From Pandoraea bronchicola (GTDB lineage Bacteria > Pseudomonadota > Gammaproteobacteria > Burkholderiales > Burkholderiaceae): a DNA stretch of 64,000 nucleotides. This document shows positions 9,505 through 19,200 of the stretch, one piece after another (the first letter of the stretch is position 1; each line of letters begins with the position of its first letter). The notes beneath the pieces are model-generated. The model was given only the letters and a program-made list of their open reading frames with translations, was not told where the DNA came from and searched no databases. The position numbers were made by a program, and so were the translations under genes. The stretch is taken from contig NZ_CABPST010000008.1 of the NCBI RefSeq assembly GCF_902459805.1, forward strand, positions 124,001-188,000, given 5' to 3'.

Positions 9505-10494
9505 TCAGACCCGCACCGCGGCCGCCACTTCTGGAGGAAACAGATCGTCGGCCTGCATCGGCCGGTGGCAGACACCCTGCTCGAAGGCGAAGCGCAGGAA
9601 GGCGTCGAGCGTGGTGCGATTGGGCGCAACCCCATAGGGCCACGGATCGCCTCCGAACATTGCGCGCGCCTGTGCTGCGCGTTGACTCATCCACGGCAGC
9701 GGGAAATGCGAGCAAGTGATGTCTTCAAGACGGGCGATGCTGGCGTCCTTCGCCTGTGTGAACGCCTTGAGCAAATTGCCCGCGATCCAGCGATTGGCCG
9801 TAAAGACATCGCGCCGCATGACGATCAGATGCATGATCGGGAAGATGCCGGTTTGCTCGAAGTGGACGCGCTCGGCGCTCTCGAAGTCCGTCATCAGTCG
9901 CACGATTTCCAGTTCGCGGCCCGGCGGCGGCGCTGGCGGACGGGCGCTGAGAATCACATCGATGTCGCCGTCGAGCAGCATGGCCGTGAGCGACTTTTCG
10001 GGGGATGGTCGATAGCGCACGCCGTCCGGCACGCGCACGGCGACCTTCTCTTGCCGCCCCGCCTGATTCACGCCACCCTGCACCCACTCGACATCGGCCA
10101 GCGCAACGCCCTGGTCGTGCGCGAGCCATCCACGCGAATAGACGGACGCCGTCTGTGCCCACTCCGGCACACCGACCCGCTTGCCGCGCAGATCGATCGG
10201 CGATGTCACGCTGCCATCGCCTCGCACATAGAGCGACGACAACCGGAACACGCGCGAGGGAAAGACCGGCAAGCCGATCAGACGGTCATCGCCTTGCGAG
10301 CGCAGCGACGCATACTTGGCGAGCGACATCTCCGAGAGATCCCACTCCTGAAAGTGCGTCGTGCGATAGAAGATCTCTTCGACCGGCAGCACAGACGGTA
10401 CGAGATCGATGCCTTGCGCAGCAACCCGGCCGTCGAGCAGGTCGCGCACATGATCGTAGTCGTTGACAGCGAGCGAGAGGGTGAGCTTGGACAT
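9505..10494 (-). CDS. 4,5-dihydroxyphthalate decarboxylase-like / ABC substrate-binding-like protein
   Basis: A 329-residue protein without a signal peptide that starts MSKLTLSLAVNDYDHVRDLL and continues with FQEWDLSEMSLAKYASLRS and LRGKRVGVPEWAQTASVYSRG. This is the signature of the Pht5-like family, which has a type II periplasmic-binding fold turned to enzymology; annotation systems label such proteins either 4,5-dihydroxyphthalate decarboxylase or ABC substrate-binding protein. Lack of a signal peptide supports a cytoplasmic enzyme. It sits between the transporter (76 bp upstream) and the class II aldolase (70 bp downstream) on one strand, so an operon is likely. Confidence 0.8.
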   Translation of the reverse strand: MSKLTLSLAVNDYDHVRDLLDGRVAAQGIDLVPSVLPVEEIFYRTTHFQEWDLSEMSLAKYASLRSQGDDRLIGLPVFPSRVFRLSSLYVRGDGSVTSPIDLRGKRVGVPEWAQTASVYSRGWLAHDQGVALADVEWVQGGVNQAGRQEKVAVRVPDGVRYRPSPEKSLTAMLLDGDIDVILSARPPAPPPGRELEIVRLMTDFESAERVHFEQTGIFPIMHLIVMRRDVFTANRWIAGNLLKAFTQAKDASIARLEDITCSHFPLPWMSQRAAQARAMFGGDPWPYGVAPNRTTLDAFLRFAFEQGVCHRPMQADDLFPPEVAAAVRV

Positions 10495-10570
10495 GAGGCG
10501 TTCTTGATGCGCGGAGGCGAGCGTTGCCCGCACATCCGCAGATGTTCAGTGACCGAAATCAGTGACCCAA

Positions 10571-11935
10571 TTAGTGACCAAAAGCGGGGGCCTCGGGCAG
10601 GTTTTTGGGGCGGGCGACGAGGAACACCAGCAGGGCGGCTGTGACGAGCGCGGCGCCAAGCACGAAGAACATCATGCCCGCCCCCCCCGTCGCCTGTTGC
10701 AGCACGCCGGCAATCGCCGGTCCGCACATTGCGCCGACGCGGGCAATGCCGAGATAGAGGCCGACGCCGGTGCTGCGAATCTCCGTCGGGTAACTCACGG
10801 CGACGAGGTTATTGAGCACGGTCTGGGTGCCGATGACGAACATGCCGGCGACCACGATGCCCACGAACGTCACCGAGCCGCCGGTGATGGTCGCCAGCAC
10901 GCCGATGGCCGCCGCACCACACAACCAGGCGAGCGACATGGCCAGACGACGATTGCCGATGCGGTCCGCCACTACACCGGTGAGCAGGCTGCCGAACGCC
11001 GAAGCGAAGACCAGCAGCGAGCCATAGGCAAAGCTCGTCGAGAGGTTTTCACCGCGCTTGAGCATGATCGTCGGCAGCCAGCCCGACAGGCCGTACGAGG
11101 AGAAGAGCGACAGCGCGCCCATCGCCCACAGGCAGATCGTCTGACGGCGGAATTCGCTCGAAAAGAGCGCCGCTACCGAGCCGGCTTTCACGCCCGCATC
11201 TGGTGACGTGAACGTCGCATTCGCAAACTCGCCGGCGCGGGCCGGCCAAAGTCGCGTGAGCTGTGCCCGCACTTCATCCTGACGGCCACGGCTGGCGAGA
11301 AACGAGACCGACTCCGGCAGCGCGAATTGCAATGCCAACGCCAGCACGACCGACAGCGCACCGACGTAGTACATGCTCTGCCAGCCGTACTGCGGAATCA
11401 GCCACGCGGCAATGAAACCAGACACCGTCGCGCCGCCGATCCAGCCACACGAGAAAAACACGATGGTGAAGACATTGGCGCTGCGCTTGGGGGCGATCTC
11501 GTTGATGTAGGTGACGGCGACCGGCATCAGCAGGCCCAGCGAAATGCCCATCGCGAAACGCAATGCGATGAACGTGGGCAGATCGTGAGCGAACAGCGCA
11601 ATGGCAAGGCTCATCAGCCCGGAGAGCCAGATGCCCGTGAGCAGCACGCGACGTCGTCCGATGCGATCGCTGAAAGGCCCCGAGACAGCAGACCCGGCGG
11701 CGAATCCGGCCAGTCCACAAGACAGCAGCACGCCGATCTGACTCGGTGACAGATGCCACAGCGCGGTGACGTCGTGAACGATATAGGCCGCGTTGTAGAG
11801 GTCGAAGCCGTCGAACAGCAGTATTAGCGCCAGCAGCGTGGCCAGCCAGTAATGGAACGCCCCGAGCGGGGCAGATTGCAGCGCGTCGCGAACGTCGATA
11901 CGTTCCGATTGCCGCGACGAAGTGTCTAGGGCCAT
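10571..11935 (-). CDS. MFS aromatic acid:H+ symporter (AAHS family)
   Basis: A 454-residue, 12-helix major facilitator. The first helix carries LLFDGFDLYNAAYIVHDVTA, the acidic signature of aromatic-acid symporters such as PcaK and BenK, and the cytoplasmic loop after helix 2 has GPFSDRIGRRRVLLTG. It is the first gene of the aromatic-acid operon and is divergent from the MerR-HTH/citrate-synthase-like gene across a 223-bp AT-rich gap. The substrate is probably an aromatic mono- or dicarboxylate, given the downstream decarboxylase-like genes; this is inference. Confidence 0.9.
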   Translation of the reverse strand: MALDTSSRQSERIDVRDALQSAPLGAFHYWLATLLALILLFDGFDLYNAAYIVHDVTALWHLSPSQIGVLLSCGLAGFAAGSAVSGPFSDRIGRRRVLLTGIWLSGLMSLAIALFAHDLPTFIALRFAMGISLGLLMPVAVTYINEIAPKRSANVFTIVFFSCGWIGGATVSGFIAAWLIPQYGWQSMYYVGALSVVLALALQFALPESVSFLASRGRQDEVRAQLTRLWPARAGEFANATFTSPDAGVKAGSVAALFSSEFRRQTICLWAMGALSLFSSYGLSGWLPTIMLKRGENLSTSFAYGSLLVFASAFGSLLTGVVADRIGNRRLAMSLAWLCGAAAIGVLATITGGSVTFVGIVVAGMFVIGTQTVLNNLVAVSYPTEIRSTGVGLYLGIARVGAMCGPAIAGVLQQATGGAGMMFFVLGAALVTAALLVFLVARPKNLPEAPAFGH

Positions 11936-12039
11936 GCCTTGTCTCCGAAGGGGGCGACCTGTCGTACGCCGGCCAGACCGGGTCCGCAGTGTCTTTGTTG
12001 TGCTATCCGGAGTCGACTTTACTGGGCGATTTTTTGTTT

Positions 12040-12051
12040 ATCAATATTGAT
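12040..12051. promoter_or_regulatory. AT-rich palindrome in the divergent promoter region
   Basis: ATCAATATTGAT is a perfect 12-bp palindrome; a related half-site (AGTCAATATAC) follows at 12058. It lies in an AT-rich island (12020-12070) between the AAHS transporter gene and the HTH/citrate-synthase-like gene, where an operator for both is expected. Function is inferred. Confidence 0.45.
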
Positions 12052-12158
12052 TATTAAAGTCAATATACCTGTGGCATCATGTCTCGCAAATTCGATGGAA
12101 GGGTGAGCATTCGCCGGCGATGAGAGGCAGAGTGGCCACAGGACGACCGAGGCAGACA

Positions 12159-13475
12159 ATGACGCAGCAGAACGATCTGATGACGCGCGAGGAAGTGTTG
12201 AGCGTGCTCGATATCAAGCCCGCCACGCTTTATGCCTATGTGAGCCGAGGACTGATCCGGGCGCGGCCGCATGAAGACGGGCGCAAGAGTCTCTATTTGC
12301 GCCGGGACGTCGAGCGTCTCGCTACGCGCAAGCGAGGGCGCGCGCCGACCGGTGCCGTGGCTGAGTCGACGATGCGCTTTGGCGACCCGGTGCTGCACTC
12401 GGCCATCACGCAGATTACGCCGCACGGTCCGCGCTATCGCAACCGGTTGGCGATCGATCTGGCGAGCGGTGGCGCGTCGTTTGAGTCAGTGGTGCATTTG
12501 CTGATGACGGGGATCTGGCAAGACAGTATTCCCGAATGGCCGATGCAGGAAACGCCGGCCGATGTGTTGCGGTTCCTGTCCACTTACGACGGCGAAGTGG
12601 CGAGCGCCGATATCGGCAATTTGCTGGGAATGGTGCCGTTCGCGCTGGCGATGCACGGACGCGGCGCACGCGAGCTTGCCGATGGAACGGCCGTGCAGGC
12701 AGCGCGGGCGATGCTGCATTGCATGGCAGGATGCGTGGGTTTTATCGGGCCTCACAGACGCTTTATCGCGCGTGAAGCGGGGGAAAGCTTGGCGGCGCAC
12801 ACGCTGCGTGCAGCCGGCAGTGGCGTTACGCCCGCGAGACTGAGGGCGATGAACGCGGCGCTCGTTGTGCTGGCCGACAACGAACTTGCTCCAGCCACTT
12901 TTTCGGCGCGCGTTGCGGCGTCTACCAATGCAGACCTGTTTGGTTGCGTGGCGGCGGCCATCGGCTCGCACATCGGCTTTACCACGGGCACCAGCACCGA
13001 GAAGATCGAAACGCTCTTGTTGTGTGAGCCGTTCGATGCGCTCGACTCGCGCGTCGGCCGCGTTCGTGAATACGGCGCCAGCCTGCTCGGTTTCAACCAC
13101 CCCCTGTACCCCGGCGGCGATGCGCGCGCAGATCTGATGATGCAGATCGCGGGCGAATTGATGAACGAGACGGACGACGCTGCGATTGACGAGACGTTAC
13201 GGACAAACACACGGCTGATGCTCGACTTTCTCGGGCGCATGCGCACCGAAGTGAACGCGCACGCAGGACTGGCGACGGGACTCGTTGCGCTTTCTCGGGC
13301 GTTGGGCCTGCCTGACGGGACATCGACGGCGCTCTGGATCATCGGCCGATCCGCGGGTTGGGTGGCGCACGTGATGGAGCAACGCACGCAGGCGTTCATG
13401 CTGCGCCCGCGCGCGAAATACGGGTTTGGCGGTCCGGTCTCGGCGCAGGCGGTTCAGCCCCTGCAGGCGGGATAG
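12159..13475 (+). CDS. MerR-type HTH / citrate-synthase-like fusion with degenerate active site
   Basis: A 438-residue protein with two parts. Residues 8-55 form a MerR-like winged helix (MTREEVLSVLDIKPATLYAY, then VSRGLIRARP). The rest is a citrate-synthase fold (RYRNRLAIDLA; GFNHPLYPGGDARADL; GRSAGWVAHVMEQR). Compared with GltA, the ADHE histidine is Asn241 (ADNEL), the HGGA histidine falls on Thr276, and the VDF aspartate falls on Ala372; only His314 of GFxHxxY is kept. It therefore looks like a ligand-sensing regulator derived from an enzyme, or an enzyme with unusual chemistry. The start at 12159 has GAGG 7 bp upstream. It is divergent from the aromatic-acid operon, which it may control. 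Confidence 0.82.
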   Translation: MTQQNDLMTREEVLSVLDIKPATLYAYVSRGLIRARPHEDGRKSLYLRRDVERLATRKRGRAPTGAVAESTMRFGDPVLHSAITQITPHGPRYRNRLAIDLASGGASFESVVHLLMTGIWQDSIPEWPMQETPADVLRFLSTYDGEVASADIGNLLGMVPFALAMHGRGARELADGTAVQAARAMLHCMAGCVGFIGPHRRFIAREAGESLAAHTLRAAGSGVTPARLRAMNAALVVLADNELAPATFSARVAASTNADLFGCVAAAIGSHIGFTTGTSTEKIETLLLCEPFDALDSRVGRVREYGASLLGFNHPLYPGGDARADLMMQIAGELMNETDDAAIDETLRTNTRLMLDFLGRMRTEVNAHAGLATGLVALSRALGLPDGTSTALWIIGRSAGWVAHVMEQRTQAFMLRPRAKYGFGGPVSAQAVQPLQAG

Positions 13476-13545
13476 CGCTCGGGAGAGGCGGCCGGCAGCG
13501 CCAGGGTGTCAGACGTGGGGCTGCTGGCGGACATGACGCCTGTAA

Positions 13546-13563
13546 CAAAAAATTCATATCGGA
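13546..13563 (+). promoter_or_regulatory. A-tract motif, copy 1, candidate ECF-sigma promoter
   Basis: CAAAAAAT, six bases, then CGGA, lying 89 bp before the STN-TonB_C gene. The same CAAAAAAT...CGGA arrangement occurs at 28561 before the second sigma gene and at 14987 before the FecR gene. The recurrence within one locus suggests recognition by the locus's own ECF sigma factors; this is unproven. Confidence 0.4.
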
Positions 13564-13651
13564 CTGCTAGCCTGCGCGAAGACTTCAATTCCGCACGCCC
13601 CCAAGGGTACCCGCTTCACCCCGGGCCAGCCGTGCGCCGAGTAGCGCGGAC

Positions 13652-14413
13652 ATGCTCAGAAACATAGCGATAAGCACGCCGCGGCCGATATTGTTACTGT
13701 GCATCGCGATGATTTGCTCCTGCGCTTGCTCTGCCCGTGTCTCGGCGACGGAGGTCGCGCCGGGCAGCGTGACGTCCGCCGATGCCGTGGCGCAGACGCC
13801 GCTGTATTTCGATATCCCGGCGCAGCCGCTGCAGTCCGCGCTCGAGTCGTACGGCGCATTCACGGACATTTCATTGCTATATGACAGCTCCCTCACCGTT
13901 GGACGCCTCTCCGCGCCCGTGCAAGGTGACATGACCGCTCGCGCGGCACTTCGGATACTGCTCGAAGGCAGTGGCCTCACCCCTCGCTATACCGGGGTGA
14001 AGACGGTGGCGCTCGTGCCCGTTGCCATGCGCTCCGCGGTCCCCGATGCCGTCGTCGATGCGCCGGCTGCGGAGGCGGCCGCACGTCGCTATTTCGGACT
14101 CATACAGGCGCGTGTGCATGACGTCTTTTGCGGGCAGCCGGTGCTGGCGCAGGGGGCGCGGCGCATTGCGCTGCGCCTGTGGATCGATGCGTCCGGCCGG
14201 ATCGGACCGGTGACGTTGCTCGGGTCGAGCGGTGACGCGGCGGTCGACGCGCTGGTGATCCGATCGCTGGAAGGCGTGCGCGTGGGCGAGCCTGCGCCGC
14301 TGGCGCTTGCCCAGCCGTTTACGTTCGTGGTGCTGCCGAGGGCATCGGGCCGCAATTGGGGATGCGTTCCCCGAAACGATGCGCTGACGACCGGGGAGCC
14401 GCATGGCCGATAG
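13652..14413 (+). CDS. STN-domain / TonB C-terminal-domain hybrid protein
   Basis: 253 residues, probably exported: hydrophobic ILLLCIAMICSCACSA near the N-terminus acts as a signal or lipoprotein-like anchor. Residues about 52-122 form a secretin/TonB short N-terminal (STN) domain (YFDIPAQPLQSALESYG; LLYDSSLTVGRLSAPVQG; LRILLEGSGLTPRY). Residues about 165-235 resemble the TonB C-terminal domain (RIALRLWIDASGRIGPVTLL; AVDALVIRSLEG; QPFTFVVLP). STN domains normally sit on TonB-dependent transducers and touch FecR; here one is fused to a TonB-like domain with no receptor barrel. The sigma gene overlaps its 3' end by 11 bp, so both are co-expressed. Confidence 0.75.
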   Translation: MLRNIAISTPRPILLLCIAMICSCACSARVSATEVAPGSVTSADAVAQTPLYFDIPAQPLQSALESYGAFTDISLLYDSSLTVGRLSAPVQGDMTARAALRILLEGSGLTPRYTGVKTVALVPVAMRSAVPDAVVDAPAAEAAARRYFGLIQARVHDVFCGQPVLAQGARRIALRLWIDASGRIGPVTLLGSSGDAAVDALVIRSLEGVRVGEPAPLALAQPFTFVVLPRASGRNWGCVPRNDALTTGEPHGR

Positions 14414-14906
14414 CCCGCGCGCCACGCTGCGTGAGCTGCTCGTTGAGCGTTACGGGCAGCTCAAGACCTTGCTCTCGCGCAAACTGGGATCGTCCGATCT
14501 GGCGGGCGACGCGCTGCAGGACACCTGGCTGCGTCTGGAAAATGCCGAGAACATCGACTCGGTGCGCAACCCAGGCGCTTATCTGTATCGCATGGCCTAT
14601 CATGCCGCCATCGACAAGCAGCGCGCCGAAGATCGGCGCCTGAGCGTGGGCGAGGTCGAAGCGATGCTCGATCTGGTGAGCCCGGCGCCGGGCCCGGCGC
14701 AGATCGCAGAGGCCAACTCCGATCTGCATGCGCTGGTGCGCGTGCTCGAGCAGATGCCAAAGCGCCGGCGGGACATTCTGCTGGCAGTGCGTCTGGATGG
14801 CATGGCTCAACGCGAGGTAGCTGAACGTTTCGGGATTTCCTTGCGGCTCGTGGAACTGGAGCTGAAGCGGGCACAGGCGTTCTGCGCCGATCACATTGAA
14901 CGGTAG
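14403..14906 (+). CDS. ECF RNA polymerase sigma factor, FecI-like
   Basis: A 167-residue group 4 sigma factor. The region 2 segment is SSDLAGDALQDTWLRLENAE with NPGAYLYRMAYHAAIDKQR; the region 4 segment is LEQMPKRRRDILLAVRLDGM followed by QREVAERFGISLRLVE. It overlaps the STN-TonB_C gene and precedes a FecR-like gene, the standard sigma/anti-sigma order. The expected target is the giant filamentous-haemagglutinin gene downstream and probably its own operon. Confidence 0.9.
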   Translation: MADSPRATLRELLVERYGQLKTLLSRKLGSSDLAGDALQDTWLRLENAENIDSVRNPGAYLYRMAYHAAIDKQRAEDRRLSVGEVEAMLDLVSPAPGPAQIAEANSDLHALVRVLEQMPKRRRDILLAVRLDGMAQREVAERFGISLRLVELELKRAQAFCADHIER

Positions 14907-14986
14907 CGAACCATAACGAACGACATCGCTCGAGACGTCGGCTTGCCACGGCAAAATGACGATCGTGCGAAGTGGAAAAGACATTT

Positions 14987-15002
14987 CAAAAAATATTGCG
15001 GA
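14987..15002 (+). promoter_or_regulatory. A-tract motif, copy 2, upstream of the FecR gene
   Basis: CAAAAAAT, four bases, then CGGA. It resembles the copies at 13546 and 28561, though the spacer here is two bases shorter. Its position argues that the FecR reading frame starts after it rather than at the open ATG at 14956. Confidence 0.3.
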
Positions 15003-15030
15003 AACCGATGGCGGGAAACGTCATGAGAAT

Positions 15031-16110
15031 ATGACGGCCCCAAATCGGGCAGAATCGCCGCCCGTAAGACCTAACACGTCAAGCGGCGCCGCAAGCAGAG
15101 GATTGGCAGACACATCCGACATGAAGGCAGTACCTGACAGCTCGAACCGAACCGCCACGACGCATGCCTTGCAGCGTGATGCCCACGCCTGGGTGCGACG
15201 TCTTACGTCCGGCGAGGCCACCGTGGCAGATGCGCAAGCCCTGAAGCAATGGTGCGACGTGAGCCCTGAGCATGCGGCGGCCTTTGCCGAGGCGCGGCGT
15301 CTGTGGCGTGATCTTGGCCCCGCAGGCGAGATGGCACGCGCACGCGCGAGCGCCGGCGTACACCGTCCGGCGCGCATGGGCCGGCGGGTGTTCCTGGGGG
15401 GCGCGCTCGCGTCGGCGGCAGGGGTAGGGGCGGCCGTGATCGCCCCGGCGGGCTTCTGGGGCGCCATGACCTCGATGGCGAGCGCCGACTACCGGACATC
15501 GACCGGCGAGCAGCGTCAGATTGCGCTGGCGAATCAGGTGAGCGTCGATCTCAATACCCGCACCCGCGTGGCGCTGCTCAAGAAGGACAGCGCGAACGCG
15601 GCGCGCAATGGCGTCGACCTGCTCGACGGCGAGATTGCCGTCGACAGTTCGCGCAGCGCGACGCCTTTCGTCGTGGCGGCCAGCGATGGACGAACCATCG
15701 GCACTCAAGCCAACTTCGAAGTGCGCAATCTCGAGACGCGCGTGTGCGTGACCTGTGTGTCGGGTGACGTGCGCGTCGAGGTCGGCGGCAACAGCGTGCA
15801 ACTGGCGGCGCGTCAGCAAGTGGTCTACGAGGACCGTCGTCTGGGGCGTGCGACGTCCGTCGATACGGCGGTCGTGTCGGCCTGGCGTGCTGGCGTGCTC
15901 GTGTTCCGCGATACGCCGCTCGCCGACGTCATTGATGAAATCAATCGCTATCGCGCGGGACGCGTGATGGTTTTCGACAGCCATCTCGCGCAAAGTCATC
16001 TGAGCGGACGATTCCGCATCGACCGCCTCGGCGAAATCTTCGCGCAAATGCAGGAAGTGCTCGGCGCGCGGGTGACGCAGCTCCCGGGCGGCATTGTGGT
16101 CGTCGGCTGA
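15031..16110 (+). CDS. FecR-like anti-sigma factor
   Basis: About 359 residues. The N-terminal cytoplasmic anti-sigma domain (DUF4880 type) contains DAHAWVRRLTSGEATVADAQ and LKQWCDVSPEHAAAFAEARR; a single membrane helix follows (VFLGGALASAAGVGAAVIAP). The periplasmic FecR domain (YRTSTGEQRQIALANQVSVD; LLDGEIAVD) leads to a C-terminal STN-like fold (FRDTPLADVIDEINRY; GRFRID). The start is uncertain: ATGs at 14956, 15031 and 15121 are in frame, none with a strong ribosome-binding site. It should hold the preceding sigma factor at the membrane until a signal reaches its periplasmic part, perhaps through the STN-TonB_C protein. Confidence 0.85.
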   Translation: MTAPNRAESPPVRPNTSSGAASRGLADTSDMKAVPDSSNRTATTHALQRDAHAWVRRLTSGEATVADAQALKQWCDVSPEHAAAFAEARRLWRDLGPAGEMARARASAGVHRPARMGRRVFLGGALASAAGVGAAVIAPAGFWGAMTSMASADYRTSTGEQRQIALANQVSVDLNTRTRVALLKKDSANAARNGVDLLDGEIAVDSSRSATPFVVAASDGRTIGTQANFEVRNLETRVCVTCVSGDVRVEVGGNSVQLAARQQVVYEDRRLGRATSVDTAVVSAWRAGVLVFRDTPLADVIDEINRYRAGRVMVFDSHLAQSHLSGRFRIDRLGEIFAQMQEVLGARVTQLPGGIVVVG

Positions 16111-16282
16111 TACGTGCCGGTACGAAGACTCGTAGCGTGCACAAGGCACGCGAGAGGCGGATACCAAGTTTTTTCGGGGAAGGCGTTGCGGGTTTCAAAG
16201 GTGAGCGTCGTCATCAAAGGGAAGGCCGCTTGCATCAATCTGATGGCGGTGGCCGCTAACCGATTGCCACTGCACACCCGAC

Positions 16283-19200
16283 ATGCAACCGAACCCTTTC
16301 GCCTCGCTCGCAACGCCCGCATCCGATAGTTCTGCCGACTCGCCGTGCAAGCAGCAGCACCGGCGGCTGAGTCGCGTCATTCGTAACCTGCATCGAAAGC
16401 CGCTGGTGCAGGCCGCCGCATTGACGCTGCTGGCATCGTCGGCTGCACACGCGCAGCAAGCCTTCAGCAACGCATGGTTCGCCGCGCGCGGTGCAGCGCA
16501 AGCGAGCGCCTCGCAGACGGGACGCCTGCCGAACGGTATGCCGGTGTCATCACTCATGGACCCGTCGGCGCAGCAACAGCAAGCGAATGCACAGTTGCAG
16601 CGCTCGATTGCGAATCTGGGCACGGCGGCACAGAACATTGCGGCGATGCAGGCCGCGCAGGCCAATGCGCGAGCGGCTGCGGCAAACAGCGATGCAACGA
16701 TCCCTGACGGTCTGACCGAAGGCGGCCTGAAGGTCGACACGAATAGCCTGACCAAGGGCTGGGTCAATGCACAGGCGCCAACGCAAACGAGCGCCAACGG
16801 CAAGACCAACGTCAATATTCAGCAAACGGCAGACAAAGCGATCCTGAACTGGGAGACGTTCAACGTCGGGCGCAAGACGTCGGTCAACTTCGCGCAGCAA
16901 AGCGACTGGTCGGTGCTCAATCGCGTGAACGATCCACAGGCGCGTCCGAGCCAGATTCAGGGGCAGATTCACGGTGACGGCACCGTCCTGATTCTTAACC
17001 GCAACGGTGTGATCTTCGGCGGCACGAGTCAGGTCGATACGCGCAACCTGGTGGTCGCGGCGGCTCGCATGAGCGACGCGCAGTTTCAGACGGGTGGAAT
17101 CTATGGCGCAAACGGCACGACGCCGACGTTCACGGATGCCCTGGGCAAGGTCGAAGTGCAGGCGGGGGCGAATATCACGACCCGCACGCCGACGTCGGTG
17201 ACGCAAGGCGGCGGCTATGTGTTGCTGCTCGGCAATCAGGTGAGCAACGCCGGGACGATCGTCACGCCGCAAGGGCAGGTGGCGTTGGCCGCGGGCGACA
17301 GCTTCGTGATACGCAAGGGCGTGGGCACGGATGCGAATACGCCGTCGACGACCCGAGGCAGCGAGATTTCGCCGCAGTTCGTGGCACAGAGTACGGCAGG
17401 CAAGGTGGTGAACAGCGGCTTGCTGATGTCTTCCGAAGGCGACATCACGCTGGCGGGCCGTGACGTGCAGCAGTTGGGCACGGCGGTGTCGACGACGACG
17501 GTCAACACGCGTGGCACGATTCACCTGCTGAACTCAGCGAGCGACACGCTGGGCAAGGTGACGCTGGGCAGCGGTGCGCTCACGTCGGTGCTCATCAGCG
17601 AGAACGGAGCGACGGCGCTCGACAGTCAACGCACCGCGTTGATTCAGGATTCCGCAAAACAGGACGTGCTGCGCGTCGGCATGTCGTCCGGACTGTTCGA
17701 CAACTTGTCGATACTCTCCGATCGACGCGATCAATCGCGCGTCGAGATCGTGAGCGGCGGCAATATCGAGTTTCAGGGCAATTCGCTCACGCTCGCCACC
17801 GGTGGTCAACTGGCGGTGAGCGCCACGGGGCGCAGTTTCGTGGCAAACGGGGCACAACTGGATGTTTCCGGCGCGGTCGGCGTCTCGCTGTCGATGGACA
17901 GCAACAACGTCAAGATCAACGTGCAAGGCAACGAGCAGCGCGACGCACCGGGCAACCGCGATAACGCGGCACTGAACAATGCAAACGTCTACATCGACCG
18001 CCGGCGACTGGTGTACGTCCCGGCGTCCGTCGGGGGCTACGCGAACGAGCGCTGGTACACCCCCGGCGGTCTGCTGGAAGTCGGCGGCTATCTGGCCAAT
18101 CAGACGCACGGCATTGGGGAGTGGGCCGCGCAGGGCGGCACCGTGACCATTGGCGGCAACGAGGTAGTGACGCAGAAGGGGGCGCTCATCAACCTGTCGG
18201 GCGGCTCTCTCAACGTGCAGACCGGCTATCTGAATCAGACGTGGCTCAAGGGGGTAGACGGTCAGCTCTACAACGTCAACACCGCGCCATCGAACCTGAT
18301 CTACACCGGTGTCTACAGCGGCTTCGAGGTGGAACACGAGCGTTGGGGCAAGAACCTGACCGAGTCGTACGCCAGCCCGCTCATCGCGCCCACGCGCGTA
18401 CTGCAGAACGGCTACACGGTCGGGCGCGACGCGGGCCGTCTGTCGATCTCGGCGCCGACGGCCGTGCTCGAGGGCGACGTCGTCGCCAACGTCTACACCG
18501 GCCCGGTGCAGACGCAGGCACGTCCGTCCGGGCTCACCGACGGCTACTCACTCAGCCAGTTCGCCGTTGCGCGTGCTGCGTCGCTGACACTCGGTCAGTA
18601 CATGGGGCTGGGGCGCACGAACGCGTTCGCGACGGATGTCGTGATCGGCGACATCGACGACATCACATCGCAGATGAAAGCGGGCGATGCGCTCGACGCG
18701 ACACGCACGAATACGCTCTGGCTCGATGCCGCGCGTCTGAATGCCACCGGCTATGGTGAGTTGGACCTCGTGACGTCAGGCGACATCAACGTGCGCCGCG
18801 ACCTGCGTCTGGATAATGGCGGCCGTCTGAGTCTGGTGTCGCCGGGTGTCGAGGTGAGCGGCAACATCATCGTGCCAAGTGGCACGGTCAATATCTCCAA
18901 CACCTATCTGCGCGCGGGCGAGCAATACCCCGTGGCACTGTTCCAGTCCAACGGCACGGTGGGAATGACGCTGTCGCCGGGCGCGCGAATCGACGTGCGC
19001 GGGCTCTGGGTCAACGGTGCGACCGATCCCGACTCGCTCGCCAAGGTTGCCTTCCTGAACGGCGGTAACGTCACGTTCGATTCCACCAGCGATCTGACGA
19101 TCGGTGACGGTAGCGTGATCGACGTGTCGTCTGGCGGCGCAGTCCTCGCCAATGGCAAAACCCGCGGCGGTACCGGCGGCAACGTCACGCTGATCGCCGG

